Shown here: positions 15,875 to 24,376 of the stretch, in pieces
How positions within the stretch are numbered: the stretch's first letter is position 1
Layout of the letters: each line of letters begins with the position of its first letter
DNA from: Polyangium mundeleinium
GTDB lineage: Bacteria > Myxococcota_A > Polyangia > Polyangiales > Polyangiaceae
Direction of reading: 5' to 3'
Length of the DNA stretch: 64,000 bases
Assembly: GCF_028369105.1 (NCBI RefSeq)
Contig: NZ_JAQNDO010000001.1
Span: forward strand, 7,472,501 to 7,536,500
Notes under the pieces: model-generated
Told to the model about the DNA's origin: nothing
Database searches by the model: none
The model's input: the letters and a program-made list of their open reading frames with translations, nothing else
Made by a program: the position numbers and the translations under genes

Positions 15875-17179
15875 TCATCCGCGGGCCGAAAGGAAAGCTT
15901 GCGCCGTCTTCCGTGCCAAACCCAGGTTCTGCTCCCACGAGGCGTCGATGTCCTGCGGCCCGATCCTTCCATATCCCCGCCACGCCGCCGGCTCCGCCTC
16001 CGGCAAAACCTCCCTCGCCGGCCCCTCCGGCGACGCTGCCACGGCCTCGCCCAGCGCCTCGCGCACCGGCCTTCCTCCCTCGGACAGGCACCATTGCACG
16101 ACCCGCCACCCGAGCTCTGCGTGCCGCGCCTCGTCCGCCGCAATCACGCCGAGCGCCGCGCCGATGCCCGGCGCCTTCGCTCCCCTCGCCTGCCTCCGCG
16201 CCCGCTCGGCCGCGGCGCCCTCGCCGAGGCAGCCGTCTTCCCAGGACTCGACGCACAGACGCTGGAGCTCCCGCGTCCGATCGAGCCCCGACCGCCGCGG
16301 CGACGGGAGCAACGCGGGCGTGAGCGTCCTCGACGCGAGATCCCCTGCGATCGAAGCACAAAGCTCCGTATGCCGGACCTCGTCGGCCGCCGCGGCGAGC
16401 GCCCGGTCCACGAGGTCGCGCGGCGCGCCCACGGCCGCGAGATCCCGCGCCAAGGCGAGGAACGCAGGGATGGACGCGCATTCGCCCCGCGCGTCGTCCT
16501 GCCAGGCCGAAACGAGGGCGGCCCGCGTCGTCTCGTCGATCCGCCCGCTGCGCCCGCTCCCACGGCGCGGGGTTCCGGCGACGCCCGGCAAGACGTAACG
16601 GCCGTCCACACGAAGCGGCCGCCCGATGACGCATACGCCGGGCTCGCCGTACATCGGCGGGAAATGGGCCCCCACGGTGATCGTGTATTCTGGTTTTCTC
16701 ACGTCGCCCGGCAGGGGAATCGTGCCGCGAAATGCCAGGTCGATGATCTCGCCGCCGATGCCGCCGAGGCCCACGTGGATCCCGTGGCCGCCCGGGTGCA
16801 GGTCGGAGAGCGCGGTGCGATACGTCCAGCCCACCTCGGCGTTCGCGCCGAAGCCGGGATTCCGCAGGTCGATTCCGCCGTGAAGGCCTGCGGCGAACCG
16901 GCCCGCGGACGAGAAGTTGAGCCACGAGGCTTGCGCGAACGCGCCGATGCCGCCGCGGGGCCCGGAGAAGCAGCCGGTGTTGCCGACGAAGAGGAGCGAG
17001 TAGCGGGCGTCGAGGCCGAGGCCGAAGTTGAGCTTGTCGCCGAAGCTCAGGGACAACATGAGCCCGGGCGAGAACCAGTGGATGTCGTCGTCCGCGCGCG
17101 CCTCGCCGGGGGCCAAGAGGATGGCGGCGGCGCCGAGCGCGCAAAGCGTAGGACCAAGACGAGAAGATAAGGAACCCAT
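15875..17179 (-). CDS. Probable outer-membrane barrel fused to a ferritin-like domain
   Basis: The 434-residue product has a cleavable signal peptide ending near GEARADD, then about 170 residues of Gly/aromatic alternating strands (SPGLMLSLSFGDKLNFGLGLDAR, YSLLFVGNTG) like a small outer-membrane beta-barrel. After a basic linker comes a ferritin-like domain from about residue 220 (GECASIPAFLALARDL, DEVRHTELC, EGAAAERARRQ, ADEARHAELGWR). It is a paralogue of the adjacent lipoprotein in this second part only. The ATG at 17179 has GGAGG upstream, and a longer frame would run into the divergent VWA gene. An envelope metal-handling role is inference. Confidence 0.78.
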   Translation of the reverse strand: MGSLSSRLGPTLCALGAAAILLAPGEARADDDIHWFSPGLMLSLSFGDKLNFGLGLDARYSLLFVGNTGCFSGPRGGIGAFAQASWLNFSSAGRFAAGLHGGIDLRNPGFGANAEVGWTYRTALSDLHPGGHGIHVGLGGIGGEIIDLAFRGTIPLPGDVRKPEYTITVGAHFPPMYGEPGVCVIGRPLRVDGRYVLPGVAGTPRRGSGRSGRIDETTRAALVSAWQDDARGECASIPAFLALARDLAAVGAPRDLVDRALAAAADEVRHTELCASIAGDLASRTLTPALLPSPRRSGLDRTRELQRLCVESWEDGCLGEGAAAERARRQARGAKAPGIGAALGVIAADEARHAELGWRVVQWCLSEGGRPVREALGEAVAASPEGPAREVLPEAEPAAWRGYGRIGPQDIDASWEQNLGLARKTAQAFLSARG

Positions 17180-17341
17180 GAGGACCTCCGAGGGCTCATG
17201 GTAACGGAGGTCGCTCACCTTTCCCAGTTGGCTGGACGTTTGCGCCCTTGACGCAGGCGGGGACGCGCGATTCCATGGAAGGCCTCGACGCCGGGGAATC
17301 CCCCCTGCGCCGAAAAACCCTTGCCTTGGATTGGAATCACC

Positions 17342-18817
17342 ATGCAACGACGACGAACGTCTCCCACGGAAACGATCCTTCGCTCGCTTCGTCCCCTGGC
17401 CCTCGTGCTTGCGCTCGCGCCCGTCGGGTGCGGCGATTATTCGGCCGGGAGTGAATTCCTCGGGGCCACGCCCGGCGGCGCCCAGGACATGGGGCTCGCG
17501 CGCAGCATCATCGCGTCCGGCGGCGTGCCGACCCTCGACGATTTCACCCCCGAGGGCCTCTACTCCGAGCACGACCTCGCCCTCGCGGCCCCCGTGCCCT
17601 GCGCAAAACCGCTCTGCATCAACACGGCCGCGGGCCTCGATGTCGGCCTCGACGACGACGAGCGCGACCTCTTCGTTCAGCTCGGCATGCAATCGAACAT
17701 CAGCGAGGATGAATTCGTCCGCAAGCCGCTGAACCTCGGCATCGTGATCGACACGAGCGGCTCGATGGATGGAAACCTCTCGCACGTGCGCGAGGCGCTG
17801 CACACGCTCGTCGACAACCTCCGGCCAGACGATCGCGTGGCCCTCGTGGAGTTCGCTGCGAGCGCGAACACGATCCTCAGCTCGACGCCCGTCTCCGACA
17901 AGGAATCGCTGCACGAGGCGATCGACGAGATCACGACCGGCGGCTCGACCTCGCTGGAGGAGGGCATGAAGCTCGGGTATGCCGTGATCGACGAGCACGT
18001 GCAGAGCGGCACGCTCTCGCGGCTGATGGTGTTCACCGACGCGATGCCGAACGTCGGCGCGACCGACGCCGCGAGCTTTCAGTCGATGGTCAAGGCGGCC
18101 TCGGCGCTCGACATCGGCTTCACGTTCTTCGGCTTCGGCGCGAACTTCGACGCCTCGTTCGTCGACCAGATCGGCCACCTGCGCGGCGGAAACTATCGAT
18201 TCGTGGGCGCCGAGGACGTGAAGCCGATCTTCGAAGAGGAGCTCGATTTCCTGGTGACGCCCATTGCGTACGATCTCCGCGTCTCCACGGCGGCGGCCGA
18301 GGGGACCGCGGTCTCCACGGTGTACGGCGTGCCGCAGCTCGGCGAGCATGGGAGCGGCGAGCTCTTCGACGTGACCACGGTGTTCCTGAGCAAACGCAAA
18401 GGGGGCATCGTGCTCCGGCTCGACGGGACGAACCTCGAGCCGCTCGTCTCGGGCGAGGCGATCGAGGCGGGCTCGGTGACGATCGAATACGCGACGCCGG
18501 AGGGCGCCGTCGAGACGGACACGCTGCCGATCCGCTTGCCCTTCCAGACGCTGCCGGGGCCGACGGACGCGCTCTTGCCGACCCCGCACATCGCGCGGAC
18601 GCTCGCCGTGACGAACGAATACCTCGTGATGAAGCGGCTCTGCGGGGATTTTCACGCCGGCAGCCTCGACCCCGTGGACGGGGCCGCGCGGCTCGAACAG
18701 GCGATCGCGCGGCTCACGAGCGCCGACGCGGCCCTCTCTGACGAGAACCTGAAGCGGGAGATCACCCTGCTCCAGAAGCTCGGGCAAAACCTCGGCCTCG
18801 CCGCGGGGACGCCATGA
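17342..18817 (+). CDS. VWA-domain lipoprotein
   Basis: The 491-residue lipoprotein has its lipobox at LAPVGC (C30). A von Willebrand factor A domain starts near residue 130 with the metal-ion-dependent adhesion site DTSGSM (D137) and continues through GGSTSLEEG and VFTDAMPN. This resembles the YfbK/inter-alpha-inhibitor-type VWA proteins of myxobacteria. The C-terminal part (about 310-490) is a predicted beta-sandwich followed by helices. VWA domains bind protein partners through a divalent ion. The gene overlaps the next small lipoprotein gene by 4 bp (ATGA), and an ATG at 17342 fits the signal peptide better than an upstream TTG. Confidence 0.85.
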   Translation: MQRRRTSPTETILRSLRPLALVLALAPVGCGDYSAGSEFLGATPGGAQDMGLARSIIASGGVPTLDDFTPEGLYSEHDLALAAPVPCAKPLCINTAAGLDVGLDDDERDLFVQLGMQSNISEDEFVRKPLNLGIVIDTSGSMDGNLSHVREALHTLVDNLRPDDRVALVEFAASANTILSSTPVSDKESLHEAIDEITTGGSTSLEEGMKLGYAVIDEHVQSGTLSRLMVFTDAMPNVGATDAASFQSMVKAASALDIGFTFFGFGANFDASFVDQIGHLRGGNYRFVGAEDVKPIFEEELDFLVTPIAYDLRVSTAAAEGTAVSTVYGVPQLGEHGSGELFDVTTVFLSKRKGGIVLRLDGTNLEPLVSGEAIEAGSVTIEYATPEGAVETDTLPIRLPFQTLPGPTDALLPTPHIARTLAVTNEYLVMKRLCGDFHAGSLDPVDGAARLEQAIARLTSADAALSDENLKREITLLQKLGQNLGLAAGTP

Positions 18818-19077
18818 GCACGCGCGTGGGAAAGGGGCTCTTCGGCGCGCTCGTGCTCGCGTGTCTCACCATGGCCGGCTGCTCCGACGAGGGGCAAAGG
18901 TCCTGCCCGAGCGATTTTACGTGCGCGGATCTCGTGACGAACACGTGTGGCGAGGACGGCGCTTGCGGGAGCTCGCAGAGCTGCGCGGCGGCGAAGAAGC
19001 TCGAGCAGGCAGGCGATCGAGGCGCCTGCGAGGCCGCGTGGTGCTCGCTCGGCGAGTCGTACGAGGAATGCGACTGA
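18814..19077 (+). CDS. Small Cys-rich lipoprotein
   Basis: The 87-residue product has a signal peptide ending in the lipobox MAGC, followed by a compact region with ten further Cys residues (RSCPSDFTCADL, NTCGEDGACGSS, SCAAAKK, GACEAAWC, EECD) that could form disulfides in the periplasm or at the surface. It is translationally coupled to the VWA lipoprotein gene by ATGA, so it may be a partner of that protein. I do not recognise a named family. Confidence 0.75.
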   Translation: MSTRVGKGLFGALVLACLTMAGCSDEGQRSCPSDFTCADLVTNTCGEDGACGSSQSCAAAKKLEQAGDRGACEAAWCSLGESYEECD

Positions 19078-19078
19078 C

Positions 19079-20371
19079 TCAAGCCTTCCGCGGGCGGAAC
19101 GTCGGGACCAGGCACACCGCCGAGAACACCGCAAGCGCGACGAAGACGTAAAACAGTTTGTCCCACCCGTAGCGCTCGCTCACGCCACGCGTGACGTACT
19201 CCTGAAGAATCGCCCCGATCGAGCCGACTCCATTCACGACGCCGAGCGCGGTGGCGGCCGCGTACTTTCCGCCCGCGTCCTGGGCCGCGGCGCCGCTGAT
19301 GAGCGAGTCCGGCCCGAAGAGCATCGCGCCGACGAACGCCATCACGACGAAATTGGTGACGGTGCCCGTGGAGCCGAGCTGCGCATACAAGAAGAGCGCG
19401 CCAGCGAGGAGCACGAGCCACGCCGCGGCAAACCAGGAGCGCGGGAGGTGGCGATATCGATCGGAGAGCGCCCCCATCCCGATCGTGCCGAGCACGCCGC
19501 CGACCTCGAACGAAATGGACATGTACCCGGCGCCCGTCTTCGAATAATGGAGCGCCGTCGTGAGGTAAAACGGCAGCCAGAACAGGATGCTGTACCGGAT
19601 GAGCTTCATCCCGAAGTACGAGGCGCCATAAAACCAGACCGTGGGGTTTCTGAGCACGCGGTTCCGCTCCGCCCGCTGCGTCTCCGCCACCGCGGCGGAG
19701 CCTGCGCCCGCGACCGGGACCACGACCGCCCCCGGCCCCGGCTTCAGGAACAGGAGCACGAGCACGCCAACGAGCGCGACGACGACGGCCGGGGCCCAAA
19801 AGCTCGCGCGCCAGCCATAGAGGCTCAGCATGAACGTGGCGAACCAGGTCGCGATGATGCCGCCGGCCTGATAACACGTCGCCCACACGCCCATCACGCG
19901 GCCGCGGTTCTCGGACGTCGTCCACTCGGCCATCGCCTTCACATTGCCCGGCCAGCCCGACGATTGCGCGAAGCCGTTCACCAGGAACGCGACGAGAAAC
20001 GCGATCCCCACGCTCGACGCGCTGAACGCGAAGCACGCGCCCGCCGAGACGAGCATGCCCACGCCCACGAGCCGGCGCGCCCCCACACGATCGCCGAGCA
20101 TGCCGTTCACGTACTGGCCGACCATGTACGCCGCGAGGTACGCCGTCTCAACGTTGCGCAGCGCGTCCTTGCCGAGGCTCTCCATGATGGGCGCCTTCGC
20201 AACGCTGATCCCTTTGCGCCCCAAGTAATACGTCGCGTAGGAGACCCACGTGAGGACCCACGCAGTCCACCGTCCTCGACGCGTCGCTGCGTCCTCGGCA
20301 CGCTCGCCGGACGGCGGGACTCGCTCGGTCGCGACGGGCGGCGCATAGGGCTCGAGAGGGCCTTGGCTCAT
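19079..20371 (-). CDS. MFS transporter, organophosphate:phosphate antiporter (GlpT/UhpT-like)
   Basis: The 430-residue inner-membrane protein has about 12 transmembrane helices and a hydrophilic N-terminus of about 35 residues. The stretch YATYYLGRKGISVAKAPIMES and the GWPGNVKAMAEW motif are characteristic of the OPA family (GlpT, UhpT, UhpC), which swaps sugar phosphates or glycerol-3-phosphate for phosphate. A central loop of about 40 residues separates the two six-helix halves. No transported-substrate enzyme lies next to it, so the substrate is not assigned. It converges with the Cys-rich lipoprotein gene, ending 2 bp from its stop. Confidence 0.85.
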   Translation of the reverse strand: MSQGPLEPYAPPVATERVPPSGERAEDAATRRGRWTAWVLTWVSYATYYLGRKGISVAKAPIMESLGKDALRNVETAYLAAYMVGQYVNGMLGDRVGARRLVGVGMLVSAGACFAFSASSVGIAFLVAFLVNGFAQSSGWPGNVKAMAEWTTSENRGRVMGVWATCYQAGGIIATWFATFMLSLYGWRASFWAPAVVVALVGVLVLLFLKPGPGAVVVPVAGAGSAAVAETQRAERNRVLRNPTVWFYGASYFGMKLIRYSILFWLPFYLTTALHYSKTGAGYMSISFEVGGVLGTIGMGALSDRYRHLPRSWFAAAWLVLLAGALFLYAQLGSTGTVTNFVVMAFVGAMLFGPDSLISGAAAQDAGGKYAAATALGVVNGVGSIGAILQEYVTRGVSERYGWDKLFYVFVALAVFSAVCLVPTFRPRKA

Positions 20372-20463
20372 CGTTTGCCGAGGGTACGCGCGGCGGCGCC
20401 TCGGCCGCTACCAGATCACGACCGGACAACCTGGTCCTTTCTCACCGTGCTACACAAAACTCC

Positions 20464-21972
20464 ATGATCACCCCCGACGCGATCGTGATCGGCGCAGGTC
20501 CAAACGGGCTCGTGGCCGCCAACTACCTCGCCCAGGCCGGGTGGTCCGTGCTCGTGCTGGAAGCCCAAAACCGGCCCGGCGGCGCCGTCTGGACGGAGGA
20601 GAGCACCCTGCCCGGCTTCCTGCACGACGTGGGCGCCGCGTTCTTCCCGTTCGGCACGACGAGCCCCGCCCTGCTCCCGCTCGACCTGCCCGAAGCCGGG
20701 CTCGTCTGGCGCCACGCGCCCCTCGACAGCGCCCACCCCGCCAAGGACGGCACGTGCGCAGCCATCGGGCGCGACCTCGAAGCGAGCAAGCGGAGCCTCG
20801 GCGAGGACGGAGCCGCCTGGGAAAAGCTCGCGCGCTGGCACGCGCGGACCCGAGACGAGCTGCTCGACGCGCTGCTGTCCACCCTGCCAGCCCTGGGGCC
20901 GATGTTCCGCTTCGGGCCGGCCAACCTGCTGCGGCTCGCGGCCGTGGCCGCGTCGAGTGGTCGCGGGTACGCGGAATGGACGTTCAAGACCGAACCCGCG
21001 CGCCGCATCCTCCCGGCGCTCGCGCTGCACACCGACGTCGGCCCGGACGATCCCTTCGGCGCGATCGTGGGCTTCATGCTGGCCATGCTCGCGTCGAGCG
21101 GGGGCTTCGCCATCCCCGAAGGCGGCGCAGCCTCGATCACGCGGGCCTTGCTGAAGCGGCTCTCGGACCTCGGCGGCGTGGTGCGGACGGGCACACGCGT
21201 GAAGCGCATCGTGGTGCGCGAGGGCCGCGCCGCCGCCGTCATCACCGAGCAAGGCGAGGAGATCGAGGCCGATCGCGCGATCATCGCCGACACCTCGGCG
21301 CCCGCGCTTTACCTGCGTCTGCTCGATCCGGACCTCGTGCCCACGCCCCTCACCGAGTCGATGCGCAACTTCAAGTACGGCTTCGGCACGTTCAAGATGG
21401 ACTGGGCGCTCTCGGGCCCGGTGCCATGGTCGTGCGAGGACGCCGCGCGCGCAGCCGTGGTGCACACAGGCGACAGCCTCGACGATCTCGCGCGCTTCAC
21501 AGCCGAGGTGCGTCGCGGCGAGCTGCCGCGTGATCCCTACCTCGTCATCGGCCAGCAGACGCTCGCCGATCCCACGCGCGCGCCCGCAGGCAAGCACACG
21601 CTGTGGGCTTACTCGCGTGTCCCTTCGACGTTGCCGGGCGGCTGGAAGGCAGCAGCGCCCTCGTTCGCCGATCGCATCGAGGCGCGCATCGAGGAGCTCG
21701 CCCCAGGCTTCAAGCAGCGCATCCTCGCGCGGGTCCTCGTCACGCCGCCAGACCTCGAAGCCATGGACGAGAACCTCGTCGGCGGAGATCTCGGCGGCGG
21801 CTCGGCGCAGATCCAGCACCAGCTCTTCTTCCGCCCCGTCTTCCCGTACTTCCGGTATCGAACGCCGATCCGCGCGCTCTACCTCGGCTCCTCGTACACG
21901 CACCCAGGCGCCGGCGTGCACGGCGCCTGCGGCAAGAATGCGGCAGAGGCAGCGCTCCGGGACGAAGGTTAA
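20464..21972 (+). CDS. Phytoene-desaturase-like FAD oxidoreductase
   Basis: The 502-residue product is an amine-oxidase/phytoene-desaturase-fold flavoprotein. The N-terminal dinucleotide-binding motif is VIGAGPNGLVAANYLAQAG, followed by the ribose-binding Glu in VLVLEAQNRPGGAV. The C-terminal FAD motif is LYLGSSYTHPGAGVHGACGKNAA. It belongs with the CrtI/PYROXD2-type family. There are no carotenoid genes around it, so a role in carotenogenesis is not supported. It diverges from the MFS transporter gene and overlaps the next convergent gene by 4 bp at the stop codons. Confidence 0.85.
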   Translation: MITPDAIVIGAGPNGLVAANYLAQAGWSVLVLEAQNRPGGAVWTEESTLPGFLHDVGAAFFPFGTTSPALLPLDLPEAGLVWRHAPLDSAHPAKDGTCAAIGRDLEASKRSLGEDGAAWEKLARWHARTRDELLDALLSTLPALGPMFRFGPANLLRLAAVAASSGRGYAEWTFKTEPARRILPALALHTDVGPDDPFGAIVGFMLAMLASSGGFAIPEGGAASITRALLKRLSDLGGVVRTGTRVKRIVVREGRAAAVITEQGEEIEADRAIIADTSAPALYLRLLDPDLVPTPLTESMRNFKYGFGTFKMDWALSGPVPWSCEDAARAAVVHTGDSLDDLARFTAEVRRGELPRDPYLVIGQQTLADPTRAPAGKHTLWAYSRVPSTLPGGWKAAAPSFADRIEARIEELAPGFKQRILARVLVTPPDLEAMDENLVGGDLGGGSAQIQHQLFFRPVFPYFRYRTPIRALYLGSSYTHPGAGVHGACGKNAAEAALRDEG

Positions 21973-23015
21973 TCCCGGCGTCGCTTCCAGTACTCGACGA
22001 GTGCAGGAAGCACGGTCGACGACATCTGCGCGAGGTGCGCGATGTGGTCGTCTTCCTTGACCCCCCGATAGCCCGCGATGCGCAGATCTCCTCGCTGCGC
22101 CTCGCTGCGTTGTTCGAGCCAGCGCTCGGTCGACATGACGGCGCGTGCCAGGGGGAAACTTGGGCGATCGGGCCAGCCGATCGTGCGGGAGCGTTCGATG
22201 CCGAGGGCGCGGAGGAGCGCGTCCGAGGTCTCGGTCGTGGTTGCGTACCGGAACTCGCCGATCTCCGAGTGCGTCATGACGAAGAGCTTTTCGCCGGCTG
22301 CTGCCTTGTCCGCGAAACGCACGAAGGGCGCGATCCGAACCATGTCGACCTCGCGGCTGCCCTTGTCCACGAGGTTCGAGTGGAGCGCGTCGCAGAGCAG
22401 CACCGCCGACACACGGGAGAACGCCTCGTCTCGCGCGAGGATCCGCCCGATCGCACCGTATCCGGCGCTCCATGCGGCGAGCGCGAGCCGCCCGAGCCGC
22501 GCACCGCGGAGCCCGCGTGCGGAGGCCGTCTCGACGACCCGCGCCAGGTCGAAATCGAGCATCCCCGGCGGCCCATACCGCGTGTCGTACGCGCCTGAGC
22601 CCACGCCGACGTTCACCACGAGCACGAGTGCCGAGAGCCCCGCTGCGGCCACGCTCTCCGCGACGAGCTCGGCGTTGCCGTGGAAATGAATCAAGAGGTC
22701 GAACGTGCCATCGGCCGATGCGAACGACGACGGGACGAACAGCGCGCCTGCGGAGACGAGCGTGTAGCCCTCGCGCGAGAGCTGGTGATCGGCGCGCGCT
22801 CGTGGCTCCACGACCGCCTCCGGCGCGGCCTTGGGCGGCGGCGGGGGCGGGGCCGAGGGCAACGCGGGGAGGTGCACCGCGGCGGAGATCGCGGGCGCGC
22901 TGAAATCGCGCATGGCCACGAACGACACCGCGCCGATGAAGAGCGCGCCTACCGCGGCGAGCGAAAGCCGGCCGACGATCGTCTCAGTTCGCTTGCTCCG
23001 CCGGAGGGGCTTCAC
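21969..23015 (-). CDS. Membrane-anchored hypothetical protein, possible alpha/beta hydrolase fold
   Basis: The 348-residue product starts with a basic segment and one membrane helix (VGRLSLAAVGALFIGAVSFVAM), then a Pro-rich spacer. The main domain has features like an alpha/beta hydrolase or esterase: a buried strand FDLLIHFHGN, AAWSAGYGAIGRIL at a possible nucleophile elbow, and a late His in HSEIGEF or DDHIAHL. The assignment is tentative because the elbow sequence is not the usual GxSxG. The start is GTG at 23015, overlapping the upstream PP2C gene by 32 bp, so the two are probably one transcript. Confidence 0.65.
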   Translation of the reverse strand: MKPLRRSKRTETIVGRLSLAAVGALFIGAVSFVAMRDFSAPAISAAVHLPALPSAPPPPPPKAAPEAVVEPRARADHQLSREGYTLVSAGALFVPSSFASADGTFDLLIHFHGNAELVAESVAAAGLSALVLVVNVGVGSGAYDTRYGPPGMLDFDLARVVETASARGLRGARLGRLALAAWSAGYGAIGRILARDEAFSRVSAVLLCDALHSNLVDKGSREVDMVRIAPFVRFADKAAAGEKLFVMTHSEIGEFRYATTTETSDALLRALGIERSRTIGWPDRPSFPLARAVMSTERWLEQRSEAQRGDLRIAGYRGVKEDDHIAHLAQMSSTVLPALVEYWKRRRD

Positions 23016-24261
23016 GCAGCGATCGAATGTACTCCGCCGGCTTCTTCACGCAGACCAGGATCGCCGTAATGTTGTCGTGCCCGCCCTTCTCGTTGGCGCG
23101 GGCGATCAGCTGGTCGATGGCCTGTTGCGGGTGCTTGGTCTCGACCAGGATCTGCCGCAGTTCCTCGTCGGGCACCATCTTCGAAAGCCCGTCGGAGCAA
23201 AGCAGGTAGGCGTCGTCGGGGCGCGGGCGACCGATGATGAGATCGATCTCCACGGATGGCTGCGTGCCCACCGCGCGGTTCAAACGGTGGGCAAACGCAG
23301 GGCCGGTGAAGCCGAGCGCGGCCATCGTGTGATCCGTGGTGATCTGCTCGAGCTTCCCCTCGCGCAGCCGATAACAGCGGCTGTCACCCACGTGCCCGAG
23401 GTAGAGGCGCTGCTTGTTCAGGGAGAAGCGCGCGGCCACCACCGTCGTGCCCATGCCCTTCAGCATCGGGTCCCCGGCGGCTTTCTCGAAGACGGCCTTG
23501 TTTGCCATCTGGATGGTGCGCGCGAGCTCCCGGCCTCGCCGCGGCACATTCTCGTAGGCCGGGCCCTCGAATGTCTGCGCCTTGAACGCCTTCTCGATCA
23601 CCTCGACCGTGAGCGCGCTGGCGATCTCGCCGCCCGCATACCCGCCCATGCCGTCGGCCACCACGAAGAGGCCGTGCTCGTCGACGACGACGTAGCTGTC
23701 CTCGTTGTTCTTGCGCTTCTGCCCCTTGTCCGTTTGCCCCGCGGCGCTCACGAGGATGAACGGCGAGGCGCGCGTCGGCTCGTCCGCGGCCGCGTCGTCG
23801 TCCACGACGATGGGCTTTGCGGGCGCATCCGGGTGCTCCTCTTCCTCGCGCTCGTCGTCGTTCGAGAGGTCCGAGAGCCGCGGCATTTTCGGGCTCAACG
23901 TGATGACCGTCAACTCGCTGTCATCCTCGTCCTCGTTCGGCTCCGCGATCTTGGGCAGCAGTTTGTCCGAGGACGTTCGCTCGGGCGCGGGCTTGCTCGA
24001 ACGCTCGGGCGCGGGCTTGCTCGTGCGCTCGGGCGTGGGCTTGCTCAAACGCTCCGGCGCGGGCTTGCTCGTGCGCTCCGGCGCGGGCTTGCTCGTGCGG
24101 GCGACGGCCGTCGCTTCGGGCGCGTCGCCCGGCTTGTCCCCTTCCCCTTTGCCCTCGCCTTTGCTGCCCGAGGGCAAGGTTTTGGGCCGCGTGAGCAGAA
24201 AACCGGCGGCTCCGACGAGAACGACACCGAGGGCGAGTGCGATCGCGGTCCAAAGCTGCAT
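22984..24261 (-). CDS. PP2C-type Ser/Thr protein phosphatase, membrane-anchored
   Basis: The 425-residue product has an N-terminal membrane helix, then an eight-residue repeat (TSKPAPER and variants, about six copies) and an acidic stretch, and from about residue 175 a PP2C domain. Metal-binding motifs are intact: KNNEDSYVVV, VADGMGGYAGGE, GMGTTVVAA, HVGDSRCYRLR, CSDGLSKMV and GGHDNITAILV. It should remove phosphate from Ser/Thr in proteins. It lies directly downstream of a giant Hanks kinase gene on the same strand (115-bp gap), so kinase and phosphatase probably act on shared targets. The ATG at 24261 begins the membrane helix. Confidence 0.9.
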   Translation of the reverse strand: MQLWTAIALALGVVLVGAAGFLLTRPKTLPSGSKGEGKGEGDKPGDAPEATAVARTSKPAPERTSKPAPERLSKPTPERTSKPAPERSSKPAPERTSSDKLLPKIAEPNEDEDDSELTVITLSPKMPRLSDLSNDDEREEEEHPDAPAKPIVVDDDAAADEPTRASPFILVSAAGQTDKGQKRKNNEDSYVVVDEHGLFVVADGMGGYAGGEIASALTVEVIEKAFKAQTFEGPAYENVPRRGRELARTIQMANKAVFEKAAGDPMLKGMGTTVVAARFSLNKQRLYLGHVGDSRCYRLREGKLEQITTDHTMAALGFTGPAFAHRLNRAVGTQPSVEIDLIIGRPRPDDAYLLCSDGLSKMVPDEELRQILVETKHPQQAIDQLIARANEKGGHDNITAILVCVKKPAEYIRSLREAPPAEQAN

Positions 24262-24376
24262 GGGCGGAGATCCCCGGGCGGCGCGCGACGTACCGGACGC
24301 CCCCTCGGTTTTTCTACTACGACCACCCGCAGGTTGTGTGGAAAAACCGGCCCCGGCGAAGCGGCCGCGCGCGGCG

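Noticed and set aside
15875-18787. Extended minus-strand frame upstream of the barrel/ferritin-like gene
   Set aside because: It would run through the whole divergent VWA gene. The ATG at 17179 has a good Shine-Dalgarno site and starts a signal peptide.
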